From NCBI RefSeq assembly GCF_014205335.1, contig NZ_JACHNH010000001.1:3342501-3406500 (forward strand): a stretch of 64,000 nucleotides of DNA, given 5' to 3'. Every line of letters begins with the position of its first letter. Within the stretch, counting starts at the first letter, position 1. The DNA comes from Amorphoplanes digitatis (lineage in GTDB: Bacteria; Actinomycetota; Actinomycetes; Mycobacteriales; Micromonosporaceae). Of this stretch, positions 1 through 8,971 are shown in pieces. The position numbers were made by a program, and so were the translations under genes. The notes below the pieces were generated by a model. The model saw only the letters and a program-made list of their open reading frames with translations. It had not been told where the DNA came from and made no database searches.

Positions 1-57
1 GCGGCGCTGGACCTGGTCGTGACGTGTGTTCCGGGCGCGGTGCGGCTGCTGCGCTGA
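1..57 (+). CDS. C-terminal end of an unidentified protein (partial)
   Basis: Frame 1 is open from the window edge and ends at TGA 55-57, giving an 18-residue tail (ending in VPGAVRLLR). It is too short to identify and the start lies outside the window. It is called mainly because the frame is open to the edge and the next credible gene begins about 110 bases later on the same strand. Confidence 0.35.
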   Translation, partial: AALDLVVTCVPGAVRLLR

Positions 58-166
58 GCCCGCCGCGGGTGCGGTCCGGTTGCCGTCGTGGCTTCGGCGT
101 CAGCGCCGCCGCGGCGGCGCCGAACGGAGCGGTGAGTCCGCACGCCGCAGACACGAGGGAGACCGT

Positions 167-355
167 ATGTCGATCGGTTCGCTGTTCTCGGGCATCGCCT
201 CCACCGCGACGCTGGCGCAGGCCGACGCCTCCGCGAGCGCCGCGAAGACGCGTGAGGGCGCCCGGACGATCGCGGACCACGTCGCGGCCGCCGAGCAGGA
301 GCCGGCCCCGGCCGCCTCGGCGACGCTCGGCACGCTGGTGGACACCTACCTCTGA
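167..355 (+). CDS. Small hypothetical protein, 62 aa
   Basis: Begins MSIGSLFSGIAS and ends LGTLVDTYL. The ATG at 167 is preceded by a GAGGGA Shine-Dalgarno a few bases upstream, which is why it is preferred over the longer frame starting at 26. The protein is alanine-rich with acidic and basic residues and has no signal peptide or recognisable motif. It converges on the VOC gene, with four bases between the two stop codons. I do not recognise a family; the support is the ribosome binding site and the fit between neighbours. Confidence 0.5.
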   Translation: MSIGSLFSGIASTATLAQADASASAAKTREGARTIADHVAAAEQEPAPAASATLGTLVDTYL

Positions 356-359
356 GCGG

Positions 360-770
360 TCAGGCACCCTGCTGGAGGATCCGGATCGCGTTGCCGGACG
401 GATCACGCAGGCCCATGTCGGTGCCGTAGAAGTGATCGGTGGGCTCCTGCGTGAAGTCGGTGAAACCGCCCGCCTTCAGCGTCTCGTAAAGCCCGCGGAC
501 ATCGTCGCTGTTGAGCACGATGCCGTTCATGGCGCCCTTCGCGATCAGCTCGCGGAGCTGCTCGGCCGTCGCCTCGTCGTGCAGCGGCGGGCCCGGCTGC
601 TCGAGGCAGAGCTCCGTGCCGCCGTCGCCCGGTATCCGGACCGTCAGCCAGCGGTACGAGCCCTGCCGCACGTCGTTGCCCTTCTCGAGGCCGAGCTTGC
701 CGACGTAGAACTCCAGCGCCTCGTCCTTGTCGAGGACGTAGATGGACGCGACGTTCAGCTTGGTGATCAT
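360..770 (-). CDS. VOC (glyoxalase/bleomycin-resistance) superfamily protein
   Basis: A 136-residue single-domain protein. It starts MITKLNVASIYVLDKDEALEFY, the typical first strand and helix of a VOC half-module, and ends DMGLRDPSGNAIRILQ, the canonical last-strand DPSGN signature. Members are metal-dependent dioxygenases, glyoxalases or drug-binding proteins; the substrate cannot be told here. GGAGGAG precedes the ATG. On the same strand just upstream lies only the tail of an AraC-type regulator; AraC regulators often neighbour VOC genes, so this one may have lost its regulator. Confidence 0.85.
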   Translation of the reverse strand: MITKLNVASIYVLDKDEALEFYVGKLGLEKGNDVRQGSYRWLTVRIPGDGGTELCLEQPGPPLHDEATAEQLRELIAKGAMNGIVLNSDDVRGLYETLKAGGFTDFTQEPTDHFYGTDMGLRDPSGNAIRILQQGA

Positions 771-833
771 CTGGGCTCCTCCGCCGTGGTGATGGAAACA
801 TCGTCAGGCTAGGTCGGCCGAACCGGTGGCGCC

Positions 834-1043
834 TTATCCGGAACTGCTGTCTTTGCGTGGCCGGGTGTTGGCCAGTTGGACGCAGCCGGGCACGACGACC
901 GGCCCGTTACCCTCGCGGTAGGCCGTCGGCGTCTCCCCGACGATCTCCCGGAACGTCCGGCTGAACGTGCCGAGGCTGTTGAAGCCGACGTCGGCGCAGA
1001 CGTCGGTGATGCTGCGGCCGGTCTCGCGCAGCAGGAAAACGGC
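834..1043 (-). pseudogene. Truncated AraC-family regulator (C-terminal HTH remnant)
   Basis: The minus strand encodes LLRETGRSITDVCADVGFNS followed by LGTFSRTFREIVGETPTAYR, the second helix-turn-helix of an AraC/XylS DNA-binding domain, ending at TAA 836-834. Immediately upstream in frame is a TGA (1046-1044) and the first half of the domain is absent, so no functional protein is expected. The adjacent HAD gene begins its own reading frame about 35 bases away, so the breakpoint lies between them. It is the likely leftover of a regulator for the VOC gene downstream. Confidence 0.7.
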
Positions 1044-1079
1044 TCACGCCGCAATGCTATTTCCGGGCACCGGAGCCGC

Positions 1080-1826
1080 TCAGATCGGGCAGCCGGCCAG
1101 GGCCAACGTCGCGCTCAGGCCGTTGCTGCGGCCCGGCTCGGCGGCCGGGAGCACCAGTGCCGCGCAGCCGGCCCGCACCGCGCCCGCGTCGGCCGGGCTG
1201 TCGCCGACCATCAGCGTGCGCTCCGGGTCGGCGCCGAGCATGCCGCAGGCGCGCAGGAAGATCGCCGGGTCGGGCTTGGTGCGGCCCACCTCGTAGGACA
1301 GCGTGAAGGCGTCGACCAGGCCGTCCAGCTTCCAGGCCGCGAAGTGCGGGCGGATGTCGAAGCCGATGTTGCTGACCACCCCGACCTTGATCCCGGCGTC
1401 GTGCAGGGTGCGCAGGGTCGGCTCGGTGTCCGCGTAGGGCAGCCAGCCGGCGGGGCCGAGCAGCCGCTCGTAGAGGGCGTCGGCCAGCCCCTCCACGTCG
1501 GTGCTGACCGTCTCCGCCAGGCCGGTGTATGCCGCGCGGTGGCTGTGTTCGTAGAGGTCACGGTCGGCCCAGTGCTCCGCCAGGTGCAGCGGGACGCGGT
1601 AGGGCAGCGGCCCGCCGGCCCGGCCGGCGGTGACCAGGCGGTCGGCCAGGATGGTGGCCTTGCCGCGCTCCAGCTCGCGCCCGCAGGCCGCCGCGGCGGC
1701 GACCACCCAGGTCACCGGCTCCTCCACCTGAGCGAGGGTGCCGTGGAAGTCGAAGAGCACCGCGTCGACCTGTCGGCGCGACGGGTAGGGGGTCGAATCG
1801 GCGGCATCCGGCACGCCGTGCACCAT
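1080..1826 (-). CDS. HAD-superfamily hydrolase
   Basis: A 248-residue phosphatase-like protein with all HAD motifs: motif I DAVLFDFHGTL near residue 25, motif II VVSNIGFD, motif III GRTKPDPAIF with the lysine, and motif IV MVGDSPADAGAV. It is probably a cytoplasmic phosphatase of the phosphoglycolate-phosphatase/haloacid dehalogenase type with a helical cap; the substrate is unknown. The ATG at 1826 (MVHGVPDAADS) is chosen because the longer frame reaches into the helicase gene on the other strand; an ATG at 1871 is the alternative. It is divergent from helY. Confidence 0.85.
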   Translation of the reverse strand: MVHGVPDAADSTPYPSRRQVDAVLFDFHGTLAQVEEPVTWVVAAAAACGRELERGKATILADRLVTAGRAGGPLPYRVPLHLAEHWADRDLYEHSHRAAYTGLAETVSTDVEGLADALYERLLGPAGWLPYADTEPTLRTLHDAGIKVGVVSNIGFDIRPHFAAWKLDGLVDAFTLSYEVGRTKPDPAIFLRACGMLGADPERTLMVGDSPADAGAVRAGCAALVLPAAEPGRSNGLSATLALAGCPI

Positions 1827-1898
1827 ACCCAGAGCCTCCGACGCAACTGTCGGCGCCGCCCGCCTAGCCATGACCTTCGTTGTGTCAGAGGTAAGCAC

Positions 1899-1904
1899 TA
1901 GCCT
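1899..1904 (+). promoter_or_regulatory. -10 box (TAGCCT) of a probable leaderless helY promoter
   Basis: TAGCCT ends seven bases before the helY ATG at 1912 and there is no Shine-Dalgarno sequence, so transcription would start at or next to the A of ATG. No convincing -35 box is seen at standard spacing. Leaderless transcripts are common in actinobacteria; this is inference from sequence. Confidence 0.4.
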
Positions 1905-1911
1905 TGTGTTC

Positions 1912-4710
1912 ATGACGAGCCGTGCCGATGATGTGAGCCCCGCCGAACGGTATGCGGCTTCGAAGCGGCGGGCGGCCCGCGCGGCCGAGTTCCCGGCCCT
2001 GGCCGACTTCATGCTCGATGTCGGATTCGATCTCGACGACTTCCAGCGCCAGGCCTGCGAGGCCCTCGAGCGCGGCAGCGGCGTGCTGGTCTGCGCGCCG
2101 ACCGGGGCCGGCAAGACGGTGGTCGGCGAGTTCGCGGTGCACCTCGTGCTGCGCGACACCGGCGTCGGCGGCCGGCGCAAGTGCTTCTACACCACCCCGA
2201 TCAAGGCGCTCTCCAACCAGAAATACCACGACCTGGTGGCACGCCACGGCGCCGACCAGGTCGGCCTGCTGACCGGTGACAACGTCATCAACGGCGACGC
2301 GCCCGTGGTGGTCATGACCACCGAGGTGCTGCGCAACATGCTCTACTCGGGCTCGGCCAGCCTGCACGGCCTGGCCTACGTGGTGATGGACGAGGTGCAC
2401 TACCTGGCCGACCGGTTCCGCGGCGCGGTCTGGGAAGAGGTGATCATCCACCTCCCGGCGTCGGTGACGCTGGTTTCGCTGTCCGCCACGGTCAGCAACT
2501 ACGAGGAGTTCGCCGACTGGCTGGTCACCGTCCGCGGCCACACCGAGGTCGTGGTCAGCGAGCACCGCCCGGTGCCGCTGTGGCAGCACATGCTGGTCGG
2601 CAAGCGGATGTTCGACCTGTTCCACGACGCCGACGCGGCCCGCAAGCACGACGTGCACCCCGAGCTGCTGCGTTACACCCGCGAGATGCTGCGCCGCCTC
2701 GAGCTGACGGACCGCACGGCGGGCCCGGGCTGGCAGTCGCGCGGCGGCCGGTCGCGGCGCTGGCAGCCGCCGCCGCGCGCCGAGGTGGTGGACCGGCTCG
2801 ACCGGGCCGACCTGCTGCCGGCGATCCTGTTCATCTTCAGCCGCGCCGGCTGCGACGCCGCGGTGCAGCAGTGCCTGTCCGGCGGGCTGCGGCTGACCAA
2901 CGCCGACGAGCGGGCGGAGATCCGGCGCATCGCCCAGGCCAAGGTCGCGAGCATCCCCGGCGAGGACCTGACGGTCCTGGGCTACTGGGAGTGGCTCGAC
3001 GGGCTCGAGCGCGGCGTCGCCGCCCACCACGCCGGCATGCTGCCCGCGTTCAAGGAGGCCGTCGAGGAGTGCTTCGTCCGCGGCCTGGTCAAGGCCGTGT
3101 TCGCCACCGAGACCCTGGCCCTGGGCATCAACATGCCGGCCCGGTGCGTGGTGCTGGAGCGGCTGGTCAAGTTCAACGGCGAGGCGCACGTCGACCTCAC
3201 CCCGGGGGAGTACACCCAGCTCACCGGCCGGGCCGGGCGGCGCGGCATCGACGTCGAGGGCCACGCGGTCGTGCTGTGGAGCCCGGAGGTCGACCCGCGG
3301 CACGTGGCCGGCCTCGCCTCGACCCGCACCTACCCGCTGCGCTCGAGCTTCCGCCCGTCCTACAACATGGCGGTCAACCTGGTCGGCACGGTCGGCGCTG
3401 ACGAGTCCCGCGTGCTGCTCGAGTCGTCGTTCGCCCAGTTCCAGGCGGACCGCTCGGTGGTCGGCCTGGCCCGGCAGGTGCAGCGCAACGTCGACACCAT
3501 GCAGACGTACGGGGACGACGGCGCCTGCCACCACGGCGACTTCGACGAGTACTTCGCGATCCGGGTCGCGATCGCCGACCGCGAGCGGAGCCTCGCCCGG
3601 CAGGGCGCCACCCAGCGCCGCGCCGCCACGCTGTCGTCGCTGGAGAAGCTGCGCGTCGGCGACGTCATCCGGGTGCCGCAGGGCCGCCGGGCCGGGCTGG
3701 CCGTGGTGCTCGAGCCGGTCAGCGGCGGCTTCGGCGAGCCGCGTCCGCTGGTGCTCACCCAGGACCGCTGGGCCGGGCGGGTCAGCCCGGCCGACTTCCC
3801 CGCCGCGGTCGACGTGCTCGAGCGCATCCGGGTGCCCAAGCACTTCAACCACCGCTCGCCCGCGGCGCGCCGGGACCTGGCCGCCACGGTCAGCGCCACC
3901 GGCCTGGACCGGCACGGCGACGGCACCCGGCGCCGCGGCCGTGACCGGGGCGCCCCGGGCGAGGACGCGGAGATCGCGCTGCTCAAGGTGCAGATGCGCC
4001 AGCACGCCTGCCACGCCTGCCCCGAGCGCGAGGAGCACGCCCGCTGGGCCGAGCGCCGGCACCGCCTCGCCCGCGACACCGACGCCCTGCGGGACAAGGT
4101 CGCCGGGCGCACCGGATCGCTGGCCCGCACCTTCGACCAGGTCCTCGCGGTGCTCGCCGGCCGCGGCTACCTGTCGGCCGACAACGAGGTGACCGACGCG
4201 GGCCGGATGCTGGGCCGGATCTGGACGGAGGCCGACCTGCTGGTCGCCGAGTGCCTGCGCCGCGACGTCTGGGAGGGCCTCGCCCCGGAGGAGCTGGCGG
4301 CGGCGGTGTCGATGGTGCTCTACGAGTCGCGCCGCGAGGGCGACGAGCGTGCCTCGGTGCCCAAGGGCGCGACCACCGCCGCGGTCGACGCCTGCCAGAA
4401 GCTGTGGGCCGAGATCGAGTCCGACGAGGCCGCGCACGGCCTGTCGCTGACCCGGGAGCCCGACCCGGGCTTCGTCTGGCCGATCTACCGGTGGGCCCGC
4501 GGCGAGCCCCTCGCCCGGGTGCTGGCCAGCGGGCACAACTACGAGTCCGACATGCCGGCGGGCGACTTCGTCCGCTGGGCGCGCCAGGTGCTGGACCTGC
4601 TCACCCAGCTCCGGGACGCGCCGGCCGCGTCGGCCGGCATCCGCGACACCGCCCGCAAGGCGATCGCCGCGGTGAACAGGGGAGTGCTGGCCTACCAGTC
4701 AGCCCTCTAG
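1912..4710 (+). CDS. helY: HelY-type DEAD/DEAH-box superfamily 2 helicase
   Basis: A 932-residue ATP-dependent RNA/DNA helicase of the Ski2/Mtr4-like group. Walker A CAPTGAGKT lies at residues 61-69, motif II DEVH at about 160-163, motif III SAT near 190, and the C-terminal RecA domain has LGINMPARCVV and QLTGRAGRRG. The C-terminal third contains HACHACPEREEHARW and the helical DSHCT-like region typical of the family. Length matches mycobacterial HelY. It stands alone on the plus strand, divergent from the HAD gene. No disruption of the frame is seen. Confidence 0.93.
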   Translation: MTSRADDVSPAERYAASKRRAARAAEFPALADFMLDVGFDLDDFQRQACEALERGSGVLVCAPTGAGKTVVGEFAVHLVLRDTGVGGRRKCFYTTPIKALSNQKYHDLVARHGADQVGLLTGDNVINGDAPVVVMTTEVLRNMLYSGSASLHGLAYVVMDEVHYLADRFRGAVWEEVIIHLPASVTLVSLSATVSNYEEFADWLVTVRGHTEVVVSEHRPVPLWQHMLVGKRMFDLFHDADAARKHDVHPELLRYTREMLRRLELTDRTAGPGWQSRGGRSRRWQPPPRAEVVDRLDRADLLPAILFIFSRAGCDAAVQQCLSGGLRLTNADERAEIRRIAQAKVASIPGEDLTVLGYWEWLDGLERGVAAHHAGMLPAFKEAVEECFVRGLVKAVFATETLALGINMPARCVVLERLVKFNGEAHVDLTPGEYTQLTGRAGRRGIDVEGHAVVLWSPEVDPRHVAGLASTRTYPLRSSFRPSYNMAVNLVGTVGADESRVLLESSFAQFQADRSVVGLARQVQRNVDTMQTYGDDGACHHGDFDEYFAIRVAIADRERSLARQGATQRRAATLSSLEKLRVGDVIRVPQGRRAGLAVVLEPVSGGFGEPRPLVLTQDRWAGRVSPADFPAAVDVLERIRVPKHFNHRSPAARRDLAATVSATGLDRHGDGTRRRGRDRGAPGEDAEIALLKVQMRQHACHACPEREEHARWAERRHRLARDTDALRDKVAGRTGSLARTFDQVLAVLAGRGYLSADNEVTDAGRMLGRIWTEADLLVAECLRRDVWEGLAPEELAAAVSMVLYESRREGDERASVPKGATTAAVDACQKLWAEIESDEAAHGLSLTREPDPGFVWPIYRWARGEPLARVLASGHNYESDMPAGDFVRWARQVLDLLTQLRDAPAASAGIRDTARKAIAAVNRGVLAYQSAL

Positions 4711-4747
4711 CGTCGGAGATCTGCTTTCGCCGGGGGCGGCACGGACC

Positions 4748-4753
4748 TAGCGT
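4748..4753 (+). promoter_or_regulatory. -10 box (TAGCGT) of a probable leaderless promoter
   Basis: TAGCGT ends six bases before the ATG of the GH13 gene at 4760, with no Shine-Dalgarno in between. This suggests independent, leaderless transcription of the GH13 gene rather than read-through from helY, 49 bases upstream. Confidence 0.4.
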
Positions 4754-4759
4754 CGGCGC

Positions 4760-6703
4760 ATGCCCGCAGCGCAGGACCACATCAACCCGGCCACTCCGAT
4801 GGGCGCCGACCTCATCGGCGGCGGCGTCACGATACGGTTCTGGGCGCCGGCCGCCGAGCGCGTCCACGTGGTCTTCGGCGGTGTCGACGGCTACCGGCCC
4901 AGCCCCGCCGACGAACTGGTGAAGGACCCGGACACCGGGCACTGGACCGGCTTCTTCCCCGGGATCGGCCCGGGCGAGAAGTACCGGTTCCTGGTGCACG
5001 GCCCGGGCGGCGCCGGCTTCAAGCGCGACCCGCGGGCACACGAGCTGGAGCTGTACGGCTACCCGGACTGCGACGCGCTGGTGGTCGACCACGACGCCTA
5101 CCCCTGGCACGACGCGGACTTCCGCACGCCGGACCTCGCCGACCTGATCGTCTACCAGTTCCACGTCGGCGTCTTCCACGCCACCGACGACGACGGCAAC
5201 GACCGGCGGGCCAAGCGGGTCGCGAAGCTGCTGGACGCCGTGCAGCGGGTGCCGTACCTCGCCGAGCTCGGGGTCAACGCGGTGCAGCCGCTGCCCGTCG
5301 TCGAGTTCCAGGGCGAGTGGAGCCTCGGCTACAACGGCACCGACCTGTTCTCGCCGGAGATGGACTACTGCGTCGCGCCGGAGGACCTGCCGCCGTACCT
5401 GGCGCGGGTCAACGCCCTGCTCAGCGCGCGCGGCGCCGCGGCCCTGGCCGAGGCGGAGCTGGCCGGCCAGGTCAACCAGCTCAAGGCGTTCGTGGACATC
5501 TGCCACCTGTACGGGATCGCGGTCCTGTTCGACGTGGTCTACAACCACGCCGGCGGCGGCCTCGACCCGCAGAGCATCGACTACATCGACCTGCCCGCCG
5601 AGCCCGGCCCGCACAACAACGCCTACTTCTCCCCGGACGGCTGGGCCGGCGGCCGCGTCTTCGGCTTCGGCCGGACCGAGGTGCGCCGCTATCTGATCGA
5701 CAACGCCCTGATGTTCCTGGACCGCTACCACGCGGACGGGCTGCGCTTCGACGAGGTGTCGGTGATCGACGCCAAGGGCGGCTGGTTCTTCTGCCAGGAG
5801 CTGACCGAGGAGCTGCGCCGCCGCAAGCCGTCGGTCGTGCAGATCGCCGAGTACTGGGGCGAGCGGCGGTGGCTCGCCGTGCAGCGCCCGCCCGAGGGGA
5901 TGGGCTTCGACATCGGCTACAGCGACGGCCTGCGCGACACGGTCCGGCTGACCCTGGCCGAGGCCGCGAAGGGAGCCGGCGCGGCCGTGCACATCGGCCG
6001 GATCGGCGACGGCCTGCGCCGGGCACCGGGAACGTCGTACCACTGCCTGGAGAACCACGACCTCGTGCTGGACATGGACGACCACCGCGCGCCGCGCATC
6101 GCGCGGCTGGCGGACCCCGACAACCCCCGATCCTGGTACGCCCGCAGCCGGGCGCGCGCGGCGACCGGTGTGCTGCTGACGGCGCCGGGCGTGCCGATGC
6201 TGTTCATGGGCGAGGAGTTCCTCGAGGACAAGCTCTGGAACGACAGCCCGGAACGCACCGACCGGCTGATCTGGTGGGACGGCGCGCTGGGGGAGGACCG
6301 GCACATGGCGGACTTCCTGCGCTTCACCCGCGACCTGATCCACCTGCGGCGGCGGCATCCGGCGCTGCGCGCGGACCCGGTGACGGTGTGGCAGCCGGCC
6401 GACCGGGTGCTGGCCTGGCAGCGCTGGGTGCCGGGCACCGGGCGGGACGTGGTGGTGGTCGTGAGCCTGTCGGAGTCCACGTTCCACGACTTCCGACTCG
6501 GACTGCCGCAGCCGGGCCGGTGGCACGAGGTCTTCAACAGCGACGTCTACGACAACTTCCCGAACCCGTGGGTGTCGGGCAACGGCGGCGAGGTGGAGGC
6601 CTCCGGGCCCGGGCTGCACGGTTTCGCGCAGTCGGCGGCCCTGACCGTCCCGGCCAACGGCATCCTGGTCCTCGCCCGGGACCGCGGCGAGCCGATCGGT
6701 TGA
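4760..6703 (+). CDS. GH13 alpha-amylase-family enzyme (branching-enzyme or trehalohydrolase-like)
   Basis: A 647-residue cytoplasmic glycoside hydrolase/transglycosylase with no signal peptide. An N-terminal E-set/CBM48-like domain (ITIRFWAPAAERVHVVF type) is followed by the GH13 barrel: DVVYNHAGGG (region I), GLRFDEVS with the nucleophile Asp331, IAEYW with acid/base Glu364, and CLENHD with Asp434. All three catalytic carboxylates are present. The E-set/barrel arrangement fits glycogen branching enzymes (GH13_9-like) or malto-oligosyltrehalose trehalohydrolases; the sequence alone does not separate these. No other glycogen or trehalose gene is nearby. Confidence 0.85.
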   Translation: MPAAQDHINPATPMGADLIGGGVTIRFWAPAAERVHVVFGGVDGYRPSPADELVKDPDTGHWTGFFPGIGPGEKYRFLVHGPGGAGFKRDPRAHELELYGYPDCDALVVDHDAYPWHDADFRTPDLADLIVYQFHVGVFHATDDDGNDRRAKRVAKLLDAVQRVPYLAELGVNAVQPLPVVEFQGEWSLGYNGTDLFSPEMDYCVAPEDLPPYLARVNALLSARGAAALAEAELAGQVNQLKAFVDICHLYGIAVLFDVVYNHAGGGLDPQSIDYIDLPAEPGPHNNAYFSPDGWAGGRVFGFGRTEVRRYLIDNALMFLDRYHADGLRFDEVSVIDAKGGWFFCQELTEELRRRKPSVVQIAEYWGERRWLAVQRPPEGMGFDIGYSDGLRDTVRLTLAEAAKGAGAAVHIGRIGDGLRRAPGTSYHCLENHDLVLDMDDHRAPRIARLADPDNPRSWYARSRARAATGVLLTAPGVPMLFMGEEFLEDKLWNDSPERTDRLIWWDGALGEDRHMADFLRFTRDLIHLRRRHPALRADPVTVWQPADRVLAWQRWVPGTGRDVVVVVSLSESTFHDFRLGLPQPGRWHEVFNSDVYDNFPNPWVSGNGGEVEASGPGLHGFAQSAALTVPANGILVLARDRGEPIG

Positions 6704-6724
6704 ACGGCGGCCGGTTCACGCCGT
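6704..6724. terminator. Hairpin between convergent GH13 and gpsA genes
   Basis: ACGGCG (6704-6709) and CGCCGT (6719-6724) form a perfect 6-bp stem with a 9-nt loop, starting directly after the GH13 stop codon. There is no U-tract, which is usual for high-GC terminators. The stem is short, so confidence is modest. Confidence 0.35.
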
Positions 6725-6760
6725 AATGCTCCGACTCGCCTGAGTGGACGGATCGAGTGA

Positions 6761-7762
6761 TCAGCCTGGTTCGGACTCGTGGCCGGCCGGGTGGGTGCTC
6801 AGCAGGCCGTCGTAGGCTCGTTCGGCGGTGATGTCGCCGGTGATGACACGGTGGATGGTGCGGGTGATGGGCATGGCCAGCCCGTGCTGGTCGGCCAGCC
6901 GAACCGCGGCGTGCACCGTCTTGACCCCCTCGGCGACCTGGCCCATCTCGGCGAGGATGTCGTCCAGCCGCCGTCCACGGCCGAGCTGCTCGCCGACGTG
7001 CCGGTTGCGGCTCTGCGGGCTGATGCACGTCGCCACCAGGTCGCCCATTCCGGCCAGCCCGGCGAGCGTGTGCGGCTCGCCGCCCATCGCGACCGCCAGC
7101 GTGGTCAGCTCGGCGAGTCCGCGGGAGATCACCCCGGCCCGGGTGTTGTCGCCGACGCCGAGACCCTGCGCGATGCCCGTGGCGATGGCCACGACGTTCT
7201 TCAGCGCACCGCCGACCTCGCAGCCGATCACGTCGTGGTTGGTGTACACCCGCAGCAGGCCGCGCCGGAACACCTGCTGGATCGCGGTGGCGACGGTGAG
7301 GTCCTCCGTGGCGATCACGGTGGCCGCCGCCATGCCCGCCATGATCTCCTTGGCCAGGTTGGGGCCGGTGAGCGCGGCGGCCGGATGCCCCGGAAGCACC
7401 TCCTTGATCACCTCGGTCATCCGCAGCAGCGAGTCGCGTTCGAGACCCTTGCTGAGGCTCACCACGGGGATCCACGGGTGCAGGTCCGGCCGGACCTGCT
7501 CCAGGGTGGTGCGGAACGCCCCGGTCGGCACGCCGACGACGAGCAGCTCGGCGTGCGCCGCCGCCTCGGCGAGGTCCGAGGTGGCGCGAAGCCGGCTCGG
7601 TAGCGGGAAGCCGTCGAGATAGCGCCCGTTGCTGTGCTTGGCGTTGATCTCCTCCGCCGTGGCCGGGTTGCGCGCCCAGATCAGCGATTCGTGGTCCCGG
7701 CGGGTGAGGATGGACGCGACCGTGGTGCCCCACGAACCCGCACCCAGCACGGCGATCCGCAT
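6761..7762 (-). CDS. gpsA: NAD(P)-dependent glycerol-3-phosphate dehydrogenase
   Basis: A 333-residue cytosolic enzyme reducing dihydroxyacetone phosphate to sn-glycerol-3-phosphate for phospholipid synthesis. The N-terminus MRIAVLGAGSWGTTVASIL is the GxGxxG/A dinucleotide fold. LTGPNLAKEI, the catalytic-lysine region EVGGALKNVVAIATG and SRNRHVGEQLGRG are typical of GpsA. The ATG at 7762 follows a strong GAAGGAAGG site; the longer upstream frame is ignored. Full length for the family. The HAD remnant upstream on the same strand is probably not functionally linked. Confidence 0.93.
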   Translation of the reverse strand: MRIAVLGAGSWGTTVASILTRRDHESLIWARNPATAEEINAKHSNGRYLDGFPLPSRLRATSDLAEAAAHAELLVVGVPTGAFRTTLEQVRPDLHPWIPVVSLSKGLERDSLLRMTEVIKEVLPGHPAAALTGPNLAKEIMAGMAAATVIATEDLTVATAIQQVFRRGLLRVYTNHDVIGCEVGGALKNVVAIATGIAQGLGVGDNTRAGVISRGLAELTTLAVAMGGEPHTLAGLAGMGDLVATCISPQSRNRHVGEQLGRGRRLDDILAEMGQVAEGVKTVHAAVRLADQHGLAMPITRTIHRVITGDITAERAYDGLLSTHPAGHESEPG

Positions 7763-7845
7763 GGTTTTCCTTCCTTCGGGCGCGCACCGGCCGGTGCGAG
7801 TTGAGAATACGGCGGCCGGGGCACTCCGCGGGTCCCGTCCACCCG

Positions 7846-8355
7846 TTACAGCCGTTCGAGAGCATCGCGTCGCAGGATCCGACGGATGGCGGAAGCGACT
7901 TCGCCGGCGACATCCGTGGGCTGGTAAGCGGCTTGGCTCCACGTCCGGTTGTGCGAGATCCACATGCTCCGAAGTCCCAGTGCCACCGCTCCCGCGATGT
8001 CGGCCTGGGGCGAGTCGCCGATGACCCACGCGTCCCGCAGCGGGAGCCGGGCGATATCGGCGGCCGCACGGAAGATCTCCGGAGCGGGCTTCTCGCGGCC
8101 GACCGTCTCCGAGACGACCCAGCCGTGTACCAGCCGGTCAAGGCCGGTGTTGCGGATCTTCGCCTCCCGTTGCGCCGCACGGCCATTGGTGACGATCATG
8201 CAGGTCCAGCCAGGTGCACGCGCCGACCTCAGTGCTTCCTCGCACGCATCCTCCAGCACCACCAGGTCGGCCGCGCCGTTGTCGAGCAGGGCGCGGATCG
8301 TGGCGACTACCCAGGTATCCGTGGGCGACGCCGATCGGCGGTACGGGGAATCCTT
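7846..8355 (-). pseudogene. N-terminally truncated HAD-superfamily hydrolase
   Basis: The frame encodes the back half of a HAD phosphatase: motif II in CMIVTNGRAAQ, motif III GREKPAPEIF, motif IV VIGDSPQADIAGA, ending RILRRDALERL. The nucleophile motif DxDGT and cap start are missing. Upstream the frame merely overlaps the end of the GNAT gene and yields low-complexity residues (SSTPSGIPCTDPASGS). Without motif I the enzyme cannot form its aspartyl intermediate, so I call it a pseudogene. A deletion that joined the GNAT 3-prime end to the middle of the HAD gene would explain it. Confidence 0.65.
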
Positions 8356-8368
8356 ACGAGTCGCCGGA

Positions 8369-8971
8369 TCATGCCGGACGACCCGCAGGCTGCGCCGAAC
8401 CGGGCCACTCGTCGGAGAGCAGGGCATAGCCGACGCAGTCGAGCCACTCGCCGGATCGGTGCAGGGAATCCCGGACGGTGTAGAACTCACGGCGCATCCC
8501 GACGCGTTCCATGAGTCGCCACGATGCCTCGTTGGCGGCGAAGCAGGTGGCCGTCACGCGGTGCAGTCCGAGATCCTCGAAGCAGAGCCGGAGCAGTTCC
8601 CGGACGGCTTCGGTGGCGTATCCGTGGCCGGCGTTCTCCGGGTGCAGCACCCATCCCAGCTCCGCTTGCACGCCGCGGGCGCGTTCGGCGATCTCCGCCT
8701 GGGCCCAGGCGTCCTCGATCCTCAGCATGAGGTCGCCGATGATCGTGCCGCTGTGCTCGATCACGAGGGTCCTGGCCAGTCTGTCGGGGGTCCGGAACCA
8801 GGTCCGGTGCTCGTCCAGGGTGGCGGAAGCACGGGTGATCCAACGGCTCACGTCCTCGCGGCGGCGGAAACGCCAGGTGGCGTCGGCGTCGTCCGTGGTT
8901 GCCGGCCGCAACGTCAGGCGGTCGGTGCGCAGTGGCCAGGGCAACACGGCAAGTCCGGTGCTCATGGTCAT
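8369..8971 (-). CDS. GNAT-family N-acetyltransferase (RimJ/RimL-like)
   Basis: A 200-residue acetyl-CoA-dependent N-acetyltransferase. It opens LRTDRLTLRPATTDDADATW, the RimJ/RimL-type first strand. The acetyl-CoA region appears as ELGWVLHPENAGHGYATEAV, followed by LHRVTATCFAANEASWRLME and RVGMRREF. The target (protein N-terminus or small amine) is unknown. Its ATG at 8971 overlaps the stop of the upstream reductase-like gene by four bases (ATGA), so the two are probably co-translated. The last residues (PGSAQPAGRPA) may be altered by the nearby deletion junction. Confidence 0.85.
   Translation of the reverse strand: MTMSTGLAVLPWPLRTDRLTLRPATTDDADATWRFRRREDVSRWITRASATLDEHRTWFRTPDRLARTLVIEHSGTIIGDLMLRIEDAWAQAEIAERARGVQAELGWVLHPENAGHGYATEAVRELLRLCFEDLGLHRVTATCFAANEASWRLMERVGMRREFYTVRDSLHRSGEWLDCVGYALLSDEWPGSAQPAGRPA

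Noticed and set aside
1885..4536. 883-codon minus-strand frame opposite helY
   Set aside because: It is an antisense shadow of a clearly conserved helicase; the translation is low-complexity and lacks a domain.
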